Positions 34,888 through 44,005 of a DNA stretch of 64,000 nucleotides are shown in pieces. A program made the translations under genes and the position numbers. Below the pieces are notes generated by a model. That model ran no database searches, was not told where the DNA came from, and saw nothing but the letters and a program-made list of their open reading frames with translations. The number at the start of each line of letters is the position of its first letter. The stretch's first letter is position 1. The stretch covers positions 124,001 through 188,000 of the forward strand of contig CAWFOC010000004.1 of assembly GCA_963817395.1 (NCBI GenBank), written 5' to 3'. This DNA comes from CAWGYQ01 sp963817395 (GTDB lineage: Bacteria > Acidobacteriota > Vicinamibacteria > Vicinamibacterales > CAVPJW01).

Positions 34888-35373
34888 TTGGCTGAGCTCC
34901 TGGCGTGGCTCGAAGCGTCCGCGCTGGGCCACGCCATGCGCGGCTCGGGCGTGTGGACTTACGCGGTCGTCAATCTCGCCCACATCCTCGGCGTCGCCTC
35001 GCTCTTCGGCTCCATCCTCGTGATCGATCTGCGGCTGCTCGGGCTGTGGCGGACGACATCACTGGCCGCCATCACCGCGCCGACAGTACCGATCGCCACC
35101 GCGGGCTTCACGCTGGCGGCGGCGAGCGGCGTCTGCCTGCTGGCCACGAACGGCACCGAGTATGTGGGCAATCCATTCCTGTACATCAAGTTCCCGTCGA
35201 TCGCGTTGGGTCTCTGCAATGTCGCCGCGCTGAACACGCTGCCTGCGTGGAAGGAACGCAGGACACGAGCTCCTTTGGCCCACGAACAGTCGCGCCTCGC
35301 GCTTGCCGGGGGCGTCTCGCTCGCGTGCTGGCTGACCGCGGTGACGGCCGGGAGGATGATCGGCTACTGGTAG
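34888..35373 (+). CDS. DUF6644 family integral membrane protein
   Basis: The TTG start at 34888 gives 161 residues (MAELLAWLEASALGHAMRGS) with four membrane helices: VVNLAHILGVASLFGSILVI, APTVPIATAGFTLAAASGVC, PSIALGLCNVAALNTLPAW and ALAGGVSLACWLTAVTAGRM. No better start codon lies upstream. The histidine in VNLAHILG is a family feature and a possible heme or metal ligand (speculative). It is read 18 bases after the DUF6152 gene and probably cotranscribed. Likely an inner-membrane partner of the exported DUF6152 protein. Confidence 0.78.
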   Translation: MAELLAWLEASALGHAMRGSGVWTYAVVNLAHILGVASLFGSILVIDLRLLGLWRTTSLAAITAPTVPIATAGFTLAAASGVCLLATNGTEYVGNPFLYIKFPSIALGLCNVAALNTLPAWKERRTRAPLAHEQSRLALAGGVSLACWLTAVTAGRMIGYW

Positions 35374-35385
35374 GCCGAGGTCCGC

Positions 35386-36511
35386 CTACTGCACGACGAA
35401 TCGCTCTTCGTGCAGCAGACTGCCATCCTGGGACCTGAGCTCGACTCTCCAATCGCCACGATCGACGGTCCGCCGGCTGTAGGTGCGGTAGCCAGGCCCG
35501 GAATTGGCGCGTATGCGCAGATCGACCGCCTGCTCCAATTTCTCACCACGGTACCAGCGGTGTTCCACCATCGTGTCATTCTCCGACGTGACGCGCGTAT
35601 AGAAGACGACCGAGCCGGGGTTGAGCGGCGAGACTGCGCGGTCACAGCTCCAGGTACTGGTAGAGAGGTTCGTACAGAGCTGCGCACTGGCCGCACTTGG
35701 CAAAGACGCCGCAGCTTGCGTGCTGTCGGCGGTGGTCGCCGGGGGTGCCGGAGTGGGGACCGGCGTGTCGGCCTGGGCTGGGGTCTCAGCAGGAGCCGGC
35801 ATCTGGTCCGACGCCGCGGCTCGTTCCGGGCTCTCGATCGTGCCATCCGCGTCTTTTCTGTTGGCCGCACGGTCATCTGGAGCCGGGATTGGTTCGACGG
35901 CGGCCGGAGGCGCGGCAGCAGGCGTCGCGCTCTCCGATGGCGACCCGACACGATGCTCTGTTGCGGATTCGGTCTGTTCCTGTGTGCTGACCCGCGGCCG
36001 AAGGCTGAGGAACAGCGCGAAGAGGACGACACCCACGGCGACGGCGCCAAGCGCGATGGCGCGCGAGGATTTCCCGAAGCTGGGTTCAGGCGGGCTCGGT
36101 GCAGACGGCCATGATCGATCGTCGAGAGGCGCCTGCATCGACGCGTGCTCGTCGCTCGCCGTCGTGGTTGGCTCCGGCTTCGGCAATTCTCCGTGCATGC
36201 CGCGGGCGTGCCAGAAGTCGACGAGGTTCTGCCGACTCGTGGCCACGAACGGATGATGCGGCTCGAGCGTGGTGACGGCAATCGAGTAGGCTCGTCGGTA
36301 GCAGCGTTCCGCGTCGGCAGGCTTGTTCGCCATCTCGCAGACGATGGCGAGGTTGTTCAGAGTGTTGGCGAGAATCCGGATGGAGCGGGCCGAGCTGGGT
36401 TTCCTGCAGCGATGCGGCTTCGCGCAGCAGGTGTTCCGCGGAAGAATAGTTGCCAGCGCCAGCCTCTTGCTCGGCGGCTTCGATGAGCGCCCGGGGGTCG
36501 TGTGCGTCCAT
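35386..36511 (-). CDS. membrane protein with N-terminal TPR and C-terminal DUF2914 domain (one frameshift)
   Basis: The frame begins at ATG 36511 (MDAHDPRALIEAAEQEAGAG) with a TPR unit (SSAEHLLREAASLQETQLGP). An extra T near 36370 shifts it to ANTLNNLAIVCEMANKPADA, a second tetratricopeptide unit (CYRRAYSIAVTTLEPHHPFV). One membrane helix follows (AIALGAVAVGVVLFALFLSL), then a long Pro/Ala/Thr-rich linker. The end is a DUF2914 domain (MVEHRWYRGEKLEQAVDLRI, GDWRVELRSQDGSLLHEERF). About 375 residues. It converges on the DUF6644 gene with a gap of 12 bases. DUF2914 is probably periplasmic, with the TPR inside the cell. Confidence 0.8.
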
Positions 36512-36611
36512 GGAGTGCAGAGCGCAAGCATTCTACATTCCACCCGCCGCGTTCCGCTGTCGGTGGTCACACTGTTGAGCTGCAATCGGGTTTCGCTGGC
36601 ATCGGCTCAAC

Positions 36612-36974
36612 TCACACCGGCCGCTTCTCGTAGCTCGGCTGGTAGAGCTGCACCTTCACGCCTCCCGGCATCGTCAAGTGTGTCACCAGGCCATAGCCAT
36701 GGTCGGTAATCTCTTCATCGAACTCCACCCCTCGAGCCTTCAGCTCGGCCACGGTGCCCGGCAGGTCGTCGGTGAAGAATGAAATATCGTGGTGCCCGGA
36801 CGGCGCGCCCTCGCCCGTCTCTGTCGGGTGCACGCCCAGATCGCCTTCCTGGAAGTCGAAGATGAGCCACCCGTCGCCGACGTCGCTGAAGGGCAGCTTC
36901 AGCTTGTCGCGAATGAACGCGCGCAGTTCCTCTGGCTTCGACGAGTAGAAGAGTCCGTGGATGCCTTTGATCAT
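36612..36974 (-). CDS. VOC (glyoxalase/bleomycin-resistance-fold) protein
   Basis: The start at 36974 has AGGAG upstream; an earlier in-frame ATG at 37025 lacks one. The 120-residue cytoplasmic protein covers one VOC unit pair: MIKGIHGLFYSSKPEELRAF, then LPFSDVGDGWLIFDFQEGDL, SGHHDISFFTDDLPGTVAEL and YGLVTHLTMPGGVKVQLYQP. Candidate metal ligands are the His in IHGLF, the His in GHHDISFF and the late Gln. Metal type and reaction cannot be deduced. It is 16 bases downstream of the gene at 36991-37605. Confidence 0.78.
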   Translation of the reverse strand: MIKGIHGLFYSSKPEELRAFIRDKLKLPFSDVGDGWLIFDFQEGDLGVHPTETGEGAPSGHHDISFFTDDLPGTVAELKARGVEFDEEITDHGYGLVTHLTMPGGVKVQLYQPSYEKRPV

Positions 36975-36990
36975 GTGGCGCTCCTGCTGG

Positions 36991-37605
36991 TCAATGGGGT
37001 GAAAGCGGCAAACGTGGCGGCTCATGACGGCGGCGTGACGAGGCGATGGCGAATAGTGTGGCGCTGCTCACGAGCAGCGGAAACCATACCTGGCCGAGCC
37101 ACGGTTCCGGGAGCAGAAAGAGCACGTCGGGTGTGGTGAGCGACGAGGGCCACCCGATCGCGAGTCGCAGCGTCGCGTAATAGGTGAGGTCCCACACGGC
37201 GAAGGCCCATAGAAAGCACGCCACGCGCTCTCTCACCGCCGGCGCGGTGAGAATGGCCACGCTGACAAGCATGACGATGGTGGCGCCTTCACGCCACATT
37301 TCGACGGCCAGCACATCCTGCGGCAACATGTGGAGTCGCCGTTCCTCGAGGTCGACCGACAACCGCCCGATGTCGGCGAGCGTGGGCTGGTAACCGAGCG
37401 GGATGCCGATGATCGCGTTCAGGTAAACCACCACGACTGCCTCCACCACGCCAAACGCCGCGCTCCAGATCGTGAGTCCAGCCAGCAGACGCGATGGCAG
37501 CTGCAGTCCCGACCTCCGAAACGAGAGGTACGCCGCACCCGGCACGAGGAACAGCAGGTTGACCCACCACGGCTGGGCGAGCAATTGCTGAGCCTGGCCT
37601 TCCAC
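36991..37605 (-). CDS. five-helix integral membrane protein, unknown family
   Basis: The frame is open much further upstream, but only the last 204 residues look real; GTG at 37605 (VEGQAQQLLAQPWWVNLLFL) is the best start. Five helices are visible: WVNLLFLVPGAAYLSF, LAGLTIWSAAFGVVEAVVVV, VEMWREGATIVMLVSVAILT, CFLWAFAVWDLTYYATLRLA and WLGQVWFPLLVSSATLFAIA. Between helices two and three lies a soluble loop with QPTLADIGRLSVDLEERRLH. The family is not recognised. It precedes the VOC gene on the same strand. Confidence 0.55.
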   Translation of the reverse strand: MEGQAQQLLAQPWWVNLLFLVPGAAYLSFRRSGLQLPSRLLAGLTIWSAAFGVVEAVVVVYLNAIIGIPLGYQPTLADIGRLSVDLEERRLHMLPQDVLAVEMWREGATIVMLVSVAILTAPAVRERVACFLWAFAVWDLTYYATLRLAIGWPSSLTTPDVLFLLPEPWLGQVWFPLLVSSATLFAIASSRRRHEPPRLPLSPH

Positions 37606-37775
37606 GACGTCAGAATACCGCCCGACGGCACCGGTTCGTTCATCCCCGTCACGGCCGCCGACACCTGTCGACTGGTGGGTCCGGTCATGGCCGCCGGACT
37701 CCGATCGCTGGTCGCGATTCAGACCGCGCTCATCTATCCGTCGCCACGCGGCGGAGCCTGGTGGCCCGAACCGTC

Positions 37776-38657
37776 TCACGTCCGCGCCGCCTGGCGACCT
37801 CGCGACCCGCTCAGCAGGTCGTGCTCGATTCCTGCGCAGATTCGATCCAGCGGCAGATCGTTGGAGTCCTCCCCGAACGGATTCTCGATTTCCACGCCGA
37901 TTTCCTCTATGCCGCACAGGATGAAGGTGACGAGGACCGCATAGAGAATCGTCGACCAGCCGTACGGGTTGACGAGCGCGAAGGGCAGTGTCAAGCAGTA
38001 CAGGATGAGCGCGCGCCGCAGGTGGGCGACGTAGGCGAACGGCAAGAGCGTCTTCTGGATGCGCTCGCATGCGCCGATGTGATCGACGAGCATGCGGACG
38101 TTGCCGTCGATCATGGCCGTCAGATACTCGGTGAGCTCACCGTCGCGCCTGGCGGCCTCGAGTGTCCGGCTGATGCGAAGCGCGACCGCCACCGGCGGGT
38201 GTGGTGCGCCGAGCACCTCGGCGACCGCGCCCGGAGGGAGCGTCGCTCCCATTGGCCCGAGCGATGCGCGACCCCGCAGCCAGTGCATGGCCGCATACGG
38301 AAACGCGGCCGTCCACTGCAGCACCGATTCGAGGCGCTCGGAGCGATCGCCGAGAAACGCGTGTGCCGTGCGCCCGAGGTTCCGGCAGTCGTTGACGATC
38401 GAACCCCAGATCGTCCGGCCTTCCCAGAAGCGGTCGTACGAGGAATTCGTCCGAAAAACCAGCAGCAGGCCGAGCGCAACGCCCAGCAGCGTGTGAACGG
38501 TCGAGGGCACCTCGACCGGCGCGATGCGCCGGTGGAAGGCGACGACGGCCGCCGACCAGATGCCAAACGCCAGCACGCGCCAGATGATCCGTGGCGCGAC
38601 GGTTCCCCGGACGACGAAGAGCTGGCCCGTCCAGCTTCGAGGGTCGTAGTCGATCAT
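37776..38657 (-). CDS. bestrophin-family ion channel (YneE/UPF0187 type)
   Basis: The 293-residue protein has the bestrophin layout: MIDYDPRSWTGQLF, helix one (IIWRVLAFGIWSAAVVAFHR), the conserved ALGLLLVFRTNSSYDRFWEG block, LRRALILYCLTLPFALVNPY and LYAVLVTFILCGIEEIGVEI. The end EIENPFGEDSNDLPLDRICA is the family signature (ENPFG-x-D-x-NDLPLD). Bacterial bestrophins form pentameric cation-selective channels in the inner membrane. No frameshift is seen. Its ATG is 35 bases from the GAF gene stop, so both genes on this strand could be cotranscribed. Confidence 0.9.
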   Translation of the reverse strand: MIDYDPRSWTGQLFVVRGTVAPRIIWRVLAFGIWSAAVVAFHRRIAPVEVPSTVHTLLGVALGLLLVFRTNSSYDRFWEGRTIWGSIVNDCRNLGRTAHAFLGDRSERLESVLQWTAAFPYAAMHWLRGRASLGPMGATLPPGAVAEVLGAPHPPVAVALRISRTLEAARRDGELTEYLTAMIDGNVRMLVDHIGACERIQKTLLPFAYVAHLRRALILYCLTLPFALVNPYGWSTILYAVLVTFILCGIEEIGVEIENPFGEDSNDLPLDRICAGIEHDLLSGSRGRQAART

Positions 38658-38691
38658 CTGCGCGAGCGTGTCGAAAGAAACATGTCTTCCG

Positions 38692-40099
38692 CTAATCCCG
38701 CGTGGTCAGGACGATCTCAGACTCCAGCTGCAGCCGAAACCTCCCGCGGCCGGACGGGGTGACACGGATGTCCGGACATTTCTGCTCGAGACGACGGCGC
38801 AGGAGCAGGAGCCGGCTCTCGAGGTTGTCCTTCCATTCCGGCAGCTTCAGCGACTTGTCCAACCTGAGCTCCCGATTTGTGAACTCGGACCGTCGAGTTG
38901 CCTCGTAGGTGGTCAGAAGCCGCCACAAGATCTTCGCTGGCAGGCTTCGGATCAGGTACTCCCCGTCGAGCAGGATGCACTCGTCCGCGCGGTAGTCACA
39001 CGACCTCCCGCCGGCGGCACGATCCCTCGCACCCTTCCACCAGAGGGCTCACGGCGGCAGTGGCCTCGGGCACTTCGGATTCGGCCGTGACATCACCTGT
39101 TCGTTCCTGCAGCTGCATATTCTGAATCGCGATGGCCAGGTAGCTGCCGAGGATCTCGATCGTGGCCTTGTCGTCCTCGTGAAAGCGATAGGGCAGCTCA
39201 CTCTCGAGGCACAGGACGCCGACGAGCTCGTCGCGAACCAGCAACGGTACCCCGAGCTGACTCTCCGGGTTGGCAAGGCCAGGCACGGGAATCCGGCGCG
39301 ACGGCGCCGCGCCCGGTTGGCTTTCCGCTTTGTGCATGGCCAGTGCGTAGAGCATGCCCCTCAGCAGCCCGGAGATCCGGATTGGCTTGCGTGCCTCGGC
39401 GACCATGCCACCAATCCCCTCACCGAAGCGCACTTCGGCGCCGACGCCATGGCTCGAATAGCCGCGCGTCGCCATGGTCACGAGCACGCCCTCTTCTTCG
39501 GTGGGTACGAGGATCATCGAGTGCTGAAAGCCGCAGCTGGTCTCGAGGCCTTCCAGGATGGAGTCCACCAGCGTCTCGAGAGAGTCGGCGGTGTGGATGC
39601 GGGCCGAGAAATCCTGCAGCGCCTTCATCGTGAACACCGGATCCAGACTCGTCGTGCGAGCGGCGGCGCCGCCAGTTCGCCGCGCTGGACTGATGCCGGT
39701 TTCCTCCGGTGTTGGCTCGATCGTCCTCACCTCGTAGACGTCCGCGGCGCGCAGCTTGAAGATCCCCTTCAAGCCGCAGTAGGACGCGATGGCCTCGATG
39801 CGCAGCGCCATGCGGTCGAAGAGCGGCCCGGAAGTCTCCGAACGCACGTATCTGAGGCGCAGCTGCCAGCCCTGGCCGGTGTCTGGATCCTGCAAGGTGA
39901 CCAGAGCGTTCGGGTTGTCGGCAATATTTCGGCGGCTCTTGTTGAAGAACTGGAACGACAGCGCGACGTGCGATGGATCGACGTAGTCCACGTGGCTCAG
40001 ATACGCGCCGTTAGGCACGCCGTCGCTCGAGCAGGTGAACAGCTGGGCCGGCAACAGACCCTGAAAGCACGTGGCGAGCGACTCGAGCGTGACGCTCAT
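38692..40099 (-). CDS. PPOX-like + GAF sensory protein with C-terminal winged-helix-like domain (one frameshift)
   Basis: The start at 40099 overlaps the stop of the PPOX gene (ATGA). Residues 1-145 are a pyridoxamine-phosphate-oxidase-like split barrel (LPAQLFTCSSDGVPNGAYLS, KSRRNIADNPNALVTLQDPD). Residues about 190-350 are a GAF domain (SAR-type SARIHTADSLETLVDSILEG, EVRFGEGIGGMVAEARKPIR, PLLVRDELVGVLCLESELPY). A one-base shift near 39030 then leads into YRADECILLDGEYLIRSLPA, LTTYEATRRSEFTNRELRLD and LESRLLLLRRRLEQKCPDIR, a C-terminal domain typical of this family. About 468 residues. It is probably a cytoplasmic ligand or redox sensor. Confidence 0.8.
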
Positions 40100-40554
40100 G
40101 ACAGCGGCGCTCCCGCGTCGGGTCCCGGCGTTTGCGTGAAGAGTGCGGTCGCGCGGAGATGAATGGCGAGCGAGGGCCACCTCGCCCACCGCTCCTGGAG
40201 AGAGGCCGGAATGCCGATGTGTGCGAGATTGTCGAGAAAACGTTTCCACTGGGCGTCGATCAGGGCCCGTTCGTCGCGTCTCGCCTGACGCGCGCTCACG
40301 AAGCGGCCCTTCAGCTGACAGGCGCGATCGTCGACGGGCCTCGCGAAGACGAGCGCGGCGTGGCCGTTCGACTCGAGATCGGGCAACACCCGGCGCGCGG
40401 CGACTGTCGGCACATAGACGAGGACATGCACGCCGTCATCGTCCACCTTGACAGCGGTGGCGCGAGCGCCGGTGGGCTCGAGAAGATCGTTGCGTGTGCC
40501 CAGGTGTATGGCGACGCCCCCCTCGAGGAACTCCGCCAGTGCCTTGTCGATCAC
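40096..40554 (-). CDS. pyridoxamine 5'-phosphate oxidase-like flavin/heme split-barrel protein
   Basis: The GTG at 40554 overlaps the TGA of the truncated VOC frame and is the family-like start (VIDKALAEFLEGGVAIHLGT). The 152-residue protein has EPTGARATAVKVDDDGVHVL, PDLESNGHAALVFARPVDDR and CQLKGRFVSARQARRDER, all common in small PPOX proteins of Acidobacteriota and Proteobacteria. It overlaps the PPOX-GAF gene by four bases, so the two are coupled. The first four codons lie in a 257-bp repeat also found at 44006-44261. Confidence 0.78.
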   Translation of the reverse strand: MIDKALAEFLEGGVAIHLGTRNDLLEPTGARATAVKVDDDGVHVLVYVPTVAARRVLPDLESNGHAALVFARPVDDRACQLKGRFVSARQARRDERALIDAQWKRFLDNLAHIGIPASLQERWARWPSLAIHLRATALFTQTPGPDAGAPLS

Positions 40555-40799
40555 GGGCAGGAGTATAGCGCTGGCGACTTGTCGATCGAGAAGCCCGGCG
40601 AATCGGTTGCGATCTCGCAACGGACTCCACCAGGCTCGTGGAAATAGATCGACTGGAAGTAGCGGCGATCCGTGACCTCCGTCACGTGCAACCCCTCGTC
40701 TCTGAGCCGCCGTTGCCAGTCACGCTGCTGCGACGCGTCGCGGCCCGAAAGGCAACGTGATGCACGGTGCCCGTTCCGATCAGGCCTGACGCCCGCCCG
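40543..40799 (-). repeat. direct repeat copy A (VOC dioxygenase 3' end), mate at 44006-44261
   Basis: About 257 bp that match 44006-44261 in the same orientation at roughly 95 percent identity by eye. Differences are mostly single substitutions (at least eight) plus a short 2-bp length change in the run near 40730, so the copies have diverged and are not an assembly duplicate. The left edge is inside the first codons of the PPOX gene. To the right of 40799 the sequence is unrelated. Confidence 0.85.
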
Positions 40800-40847
40800 G
40801 CGTGATTCCACAGTAATCAAGCCGTGTCCGATATTGAACAGCTTCAT
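40551..40847 (-). pseudogene. 3' fragment of a VOC dioxygenase gene
   Basis: The last 83 codons of this frame (QRDWQRRLRDEGLHVTEVTD, RRYFQSIYFHEPGGVRCEIA, TDSPGFSIDKSPALYSCP) match the end of the complete VOC gene at 44014-44875. The part before it (MKLFNIGHGLITVESRRAGV) is unrelated and does not encode the N-terminal domains. Only the 3' third of the gene is therefore present. Its stop overlaps the PPOX GTG start, which suggests an ancestral VOC-PPOX-GAF operon at this spot. Confidence 0.8.
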
Positions 40848-40933
40848 GCCGTCCGAGGTGGGAAACTGACCTTCTGAGCCAACTGACTGCCGGGGCGGCT
40901 CGCGACATCCACGCGCTTGAAAGAGAGAGCACC

Positions 40934-41206
40934 GTGCCTCCAGCCATCACGATGACCACGCCAGATCGCGAGCCGGTGGTGGAACGAGCGGACGCGCAAC
41001 CGGGCGACACGCGCCTTCTCTTCAGACTCCAAGCGATCATGCGTCAGGGAACGGCGGCGAGCCTGCCGGCGGTGTGGGAACGGTACCCGACACTCGATGC
41101 CGCGCGCGCGGCTGTTCGTGGAATGTATTCCAACGATCGCGTGTCGCGCGTGCTGATTGTCACCAACGAGGTGCCGCCACGTTTTGTGCAATGGGTGGAA
41201 CGCTAG
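40934..41206 (+). CDS. small conserved-looking protein, unknown function
   Basis: Ninety residues, start at ATG 40934. The sequence has no signal peptide or membrane helix. DTRLLFRLQAIMRQGTAASL, LPAVWERYPTLDAARAAVRG and RVSRVLIVTNEVPPRFVQWV look like a compact alpha/beta protein, and I recall similar small proteins beside stress genes, without a family name. It begins a plus-strand run of small genes inside the repeat-bounded block. Confidence 0.5.
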   Translation: MPPAITMTTPDREPVVERADAQPGDTRLLFRLQAIMRQGTAASLPAVWERYPTLDAARAAVRGMYSNDRVSRVLIVTNEVPPRFVQWVER

Positions 41207-41284
41207 AGACACGGTCAAAGGAGACGAGTCACTCTTTGCACGACGCGGGAAGCCATTTCGCGATCCATTTCAACGGAGTCACGA

Positions 41285-41470
41285 ATGAACAGGAAAGGCG
41301 TGATCGACCTTGGTGCTGCTTGGGTCAGCCCCTTCGGCCGACGGCTGCGACAGGAACTGTTACTGGTGGCGGCTGTGTTTCTTCTGCTGGCCGCGGTGGC
41401 GTTGGCGGCAGACAGCGCGGAGAAGCCGCTGAGGATCCTCAGCTCGCTGTTGAGCATCGTCCACGACTGA
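41285..41470 (+). CDS. small single-span membrane protein
   Basis: Sixty-one residues, ATG at 41285 with CGGAG eight bases upstream. One hydrophobic helix (ELLLVAAVFLLLAAVALAAD) is flanked by a basic start (FGRRLRQ) and a short tail. It lies 10 bases before the next small membrane gene, so the two are probably cotranscribed. No family recognised. Confidence 0.5.
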   Translation: MNRKGVIDLGAAWVSPFGRRLRQELLLVAAVFLLLAAVALAADSAEKPLRILSSLLSIVHD

Positions 41471-41480
41471 GAGGAATTCC

Positions 41481-41705
41481 ATGAAATTCACGGCGGTCAT
41501 TGGTGTGTTATTGGTCGTGCTCGGCCTGGTGGCGCTCGTCTACCAAGGAATCACGTACACGACTCGCGAGACGGTGATCGACATCGGTCCCGTGCACGCG
41601 ACGGCCGAACGGCAGAAGACGCTGCCGCTCCCGCCGGTGTTGGGAATTGTTGCGCTGGCCGGTGGCCTGGCCCTGCTGGTCGCCGGTGCCCGCAAGCACG
41701 CGTAG
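41481..41705 (+). CDS. small two-helix membrane protein (DUF3185-like)
   Basis: Seventy-four residues, ATG at 41481 with GAGAGGA upstream. Helix one (AVIGVLLVVLGLVALVYQGI) is followed by TYTTRETVIDIGPVHATAER, a soluble loop, and helix two (PPVLGIVALAGGLALLVAGA). The YQGITYTTRExVIDIGP segment is typical of small envelope proteins found next to glycine-zipper and YtxH genes in soil bacteria. Function is unknown; osmotic or membrane stress is likely from company. Confidence 0.65.
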   Translation: MKFTAVIGVLLVVLGLVALVYQGITYTTRETVIDIGPVHATAERQKTLPLPPVLGIVALAGGLALLVAGARKHA

Positions 41706-41734
41706 CGTCGCGCCCGCAGCGCCGCGCACGCGGA

Positions 41735-42074
41735 AGGACGGAAGATCGCAGAACGACCACGCGGAAGAGGAAAGCGCCGGCGCCGGGAGCGGCAGGGCAG
41801 CGGCGGGCCCGCATCGGCAACGACGCGAACGCAGCGCGAGGGCAGAAACCCGCGCAGAAACAGGACGCGAGTCGAGTCGGACGAGCGCCTCGTCGATGCG
41901 GATCCGCGTCTCCGCCTGCAGCTGGAACAGCGCCAACTCGATGTCTTCACGAATGTCGGCGTGGGAGTGTTCGAAGTGTTGATGAATACGACTCTGAACC
42001 TCGTCGTGCATCTCGCGCCGGCGCTCGCTCAACATGTGCCTCAGATCGGCATGGCGACTGGTGGTGACAGTCAT
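41735..42074 (-). pseudogene. TraR/DksA-like protein, zinc-finger region degraded
   Basis: From ATG 42074 the frame gives SRHADLRHMLSERRREMHDE, VQSRIHQHFEHSHADIREDI and ELALFQLQAETRIRIDEALV, matching the coiled-coil half of TraR/DksA C4 zinc-finger proteins. Where the family continues GEYGSCFECEGEI..RLRALPFAVRCxxC, homology is lost in the reading frames present and only fragments (CVRV, CRCG) remain. Either several bases are missing or the gene is truncated. The right boundary is approximate. Confidence 0.5.
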
Positions 42075-42183
42075 CTTCGACACCTGCGTGGTCCAGCATG
42101 CAGGAAGAGATTCCGGGCGTCTGTGCCATTGTGGACACACGATCGGTTCGCCGGCCGGGTAGGATGCTGGCAGGAGTATCACC

Positions 42184-42551
42184 ATGACCGCACACACGCA
42201 GGAGCATCGAGACTACGGGTTCGTGATCGGACTCTTGACGGGCACGTTCGTGGCGCCGGCGTCGCGATGTTGCTCGCCCCGCGGGTGGCGTCAGAGCTTC
42301 GGGGCCGAATGACTGATTCGGCGCGCGCTTGGCCAGCGGGCTTCTGAACAGTACCAGCAGGCCGCCACACATGTCGTTGAGGCGGTCGACGATCTGACCC
42401 GGAAGGGTCAAGGCGTCGGGACGATGTGGCGGAGGCAGGGCGCGAGGCGCCCACGAGGTGGAGCGCTATGCCACAGCCGCCAAGACCGATCGTGTCACGA
42501 CGCCAGGAAGCACTCGGCGGCGGACCGCTCAACCTCCAGGTCACACGATAG
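42184..42551 (+). CDS. YtxH-domain protein (several frameshifts)
   Basis: From ATG 42184 the frame reads MTAHTQEHRDYGFVIGLLTG and then needs one inserted base to continue GTFVGAGVAMLLAPRVASEL and RGRMTDSAR. Another shift gives GQRASEQYQQAATHVVEAVD and DLTRKGQGV, and a third gives RDDVAEA...ARGAHEVERYATAAKT. YtxH proteins have this short glycine-rich membrane helix followed by a long charged coiled coil and occur in general-stress operons. The TAG at 42549-42551 is a plausible end. At least three indels are needed. Confidence 0.6.
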
Positions 42552-42560
42552 AGGGACAGC

Positions 42561-43100
42561 ATGAAAATCATTACCGCGTTTACGTTGGCGTGCCACCGAG
42601 CGCGACACTGGATTCACGGCGTGCGCACAGGACGCGCAGGCGATGGACGCCAAACACGATCGAAGACAGCAATACGGCCTCTCGGGCGCGTATGCCGACA
42701 CCATCGCCACGTCCGATGGTCCGCTGCAGGGCACGCTCGTGCCGATCACGCTGGCCAACGGTCAGCCGGGACATCTCTTCATTCCGCAACGGCAGGCCAG
42801 CGAATCTGCAGACCGTCTACATTCGCGACGAGCAAGGGCTGCATCCGGTGCCGACTGGAGACAACGTGAGTCGCGATGACCTGACCCATTCCGCGGGGAT
42901 CGTCAAGGCGGGCCGACCCCGAGCCCCAGCGCGCGAGCAAACGCTCGTGGGAGAAGGAAGTGTTGATTATCGGTGGAAGCGCCGGCGCGGGAGCTGGCAT
43001 CGGCGCATTGGCCGGCGGGAAAAAAGGCGCAGCGGTTGGCGCGGCCGCAGGCGGCGTCGGCGGGCTGATCTACGACCTCATGACACGGAAGAAAAAGTGA
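42561..43100 (+). CDS. exported glycine-zipper protein (several frameshifts)
   Basis: The ATG at 42561 (MKIITAFTLA) follows AGGGACAG. Corrected for indels it gives DAKHDRRQQYGLSGAYADTI, SDGPLQGTLVPITLANGQPG, FIPQRQA and VYIRDEQGLHPVPTGDNVSR, then the end IIGGSAGAGAGIGALAGGKK, GAAVGAAAGGVGGLIYDLMT and RKKK. The G-x3-G-x3-G repeats form a membrane-inserting glycine-zipper motif (YMGG/OmpA type). Three or more shifts lie between 42590 and 42960. The last part was read directly from 42963 to the TGA at 43098-43100. Confidence 0.65.
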
Positions 43101-43219
43101 CGGCTCGCGGCGTGCAATCGAGTGCACACCGCCAGAAATGGACAACCCGGCCACGATCGTCACCGTCGACCGTACCTCCGCAACGGACCTCCGAGCGTTA
43201 CTCCAGAAGGAAGTGTCAG

Positions 43220-43991
43220 ATGAAAAGAATCGTCATCGCTGCGGCGATGGGCCTGTGCGTGGTGTCGCTGGCGGCAGTCTCGTCGGCCGACACACTCGAT
43301 CATGAGAGATGGCGCGCGCGTCAGGGCACGGTCATGGGCTATCGCGCGCGGACCATCACGTTCCGGCACGCCGACGGCGTGTCGCGTCGCTACACGACCA
43401 GCGAGGTCGAGGCGCTGGAATTCTTCTCGGCCGAGCGCGCGAACCCGCGCGCTGTCAGCGGCCAGAGCTCGAGGCGCCGGCCGGGACCGAGCTCGTCGTG
43501 CGCACGGTGGAAACGATCGACTCGCGAAACGCCGGCGCCAGATCAGGCCTTCTCGGCGATTGTCGAGCAGGATGTCACCGACGCGTCGGGCCGCGTGATC
43601 GTTCCCGAGGGGTCCAGCGCCCAGCTGATGATCCGGCAGATGTCGACGGGCGGCGCGACCGGCAGCCCTGAGATGGTGCTGGACGTCCAGGCGATCACGA
43701 TCGGCGGGCGGCGATACCTGGTCAGCACGGCGGACGTGACGCTGGAGAGCGGCACCGGAGTCGGCAAGAACAAGCGCACGGCCGAGGCGGTCGGCGGGGG
43801 CGCCGCGCTCGGCACGATCATCGGGGCGATCGCCGGCGGCGGCAAAGGCGCGGCGATCGGCGTTCTGGTCGGCGCGGCAGGCGGCGCGGGCGCGCAGGTG
43901 CTCACGAGAGGGACGCGATGTCCGCGTCCCCGCGGAAACGCTGCTCACGTTCAAACTGGACAAGCCAGTGACGCTGGAGCCGGAAGGGTAA
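43220..43991 (+). CDS. exported glycine-zipper protein (several frameshifts)
   Basis: The ATG at 43220 has AGAAGGAAG upstream and starts a signal peptide (MKRIVIAAAMGLCVVSLAAV). The mature part gives GTVMGYRARTITFRHADGVS, then two compensating shifts near 43460-43550 restore SAIVEQDVTDASGRVIVPEG and LDVQAITIGGRRYLVSTADV. A glycine zipper follows (GGGAALGTIIGAIAGGGKGA, AIGVLVGAAGGAGAQVL), and another shift near 43910 leads to VRVPAETLLTFKLDKPVTLE and the TAA at 43991. About 255 residues. It resembles stress-induced envelope proteins of soil bacteria. Confidence 0.65.
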
Positions 43992-44005
43992 CGCCGTGAA
44001 GCAAT

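Noticed and set aside
36991..38070. A 359-codon reading of the five-helix membrane protein from 38070
   Set aside because: The upstream 155 codons are Arg-rich and antisense to bestrophin coding sequence; GTG at 37605 is the plausible start.
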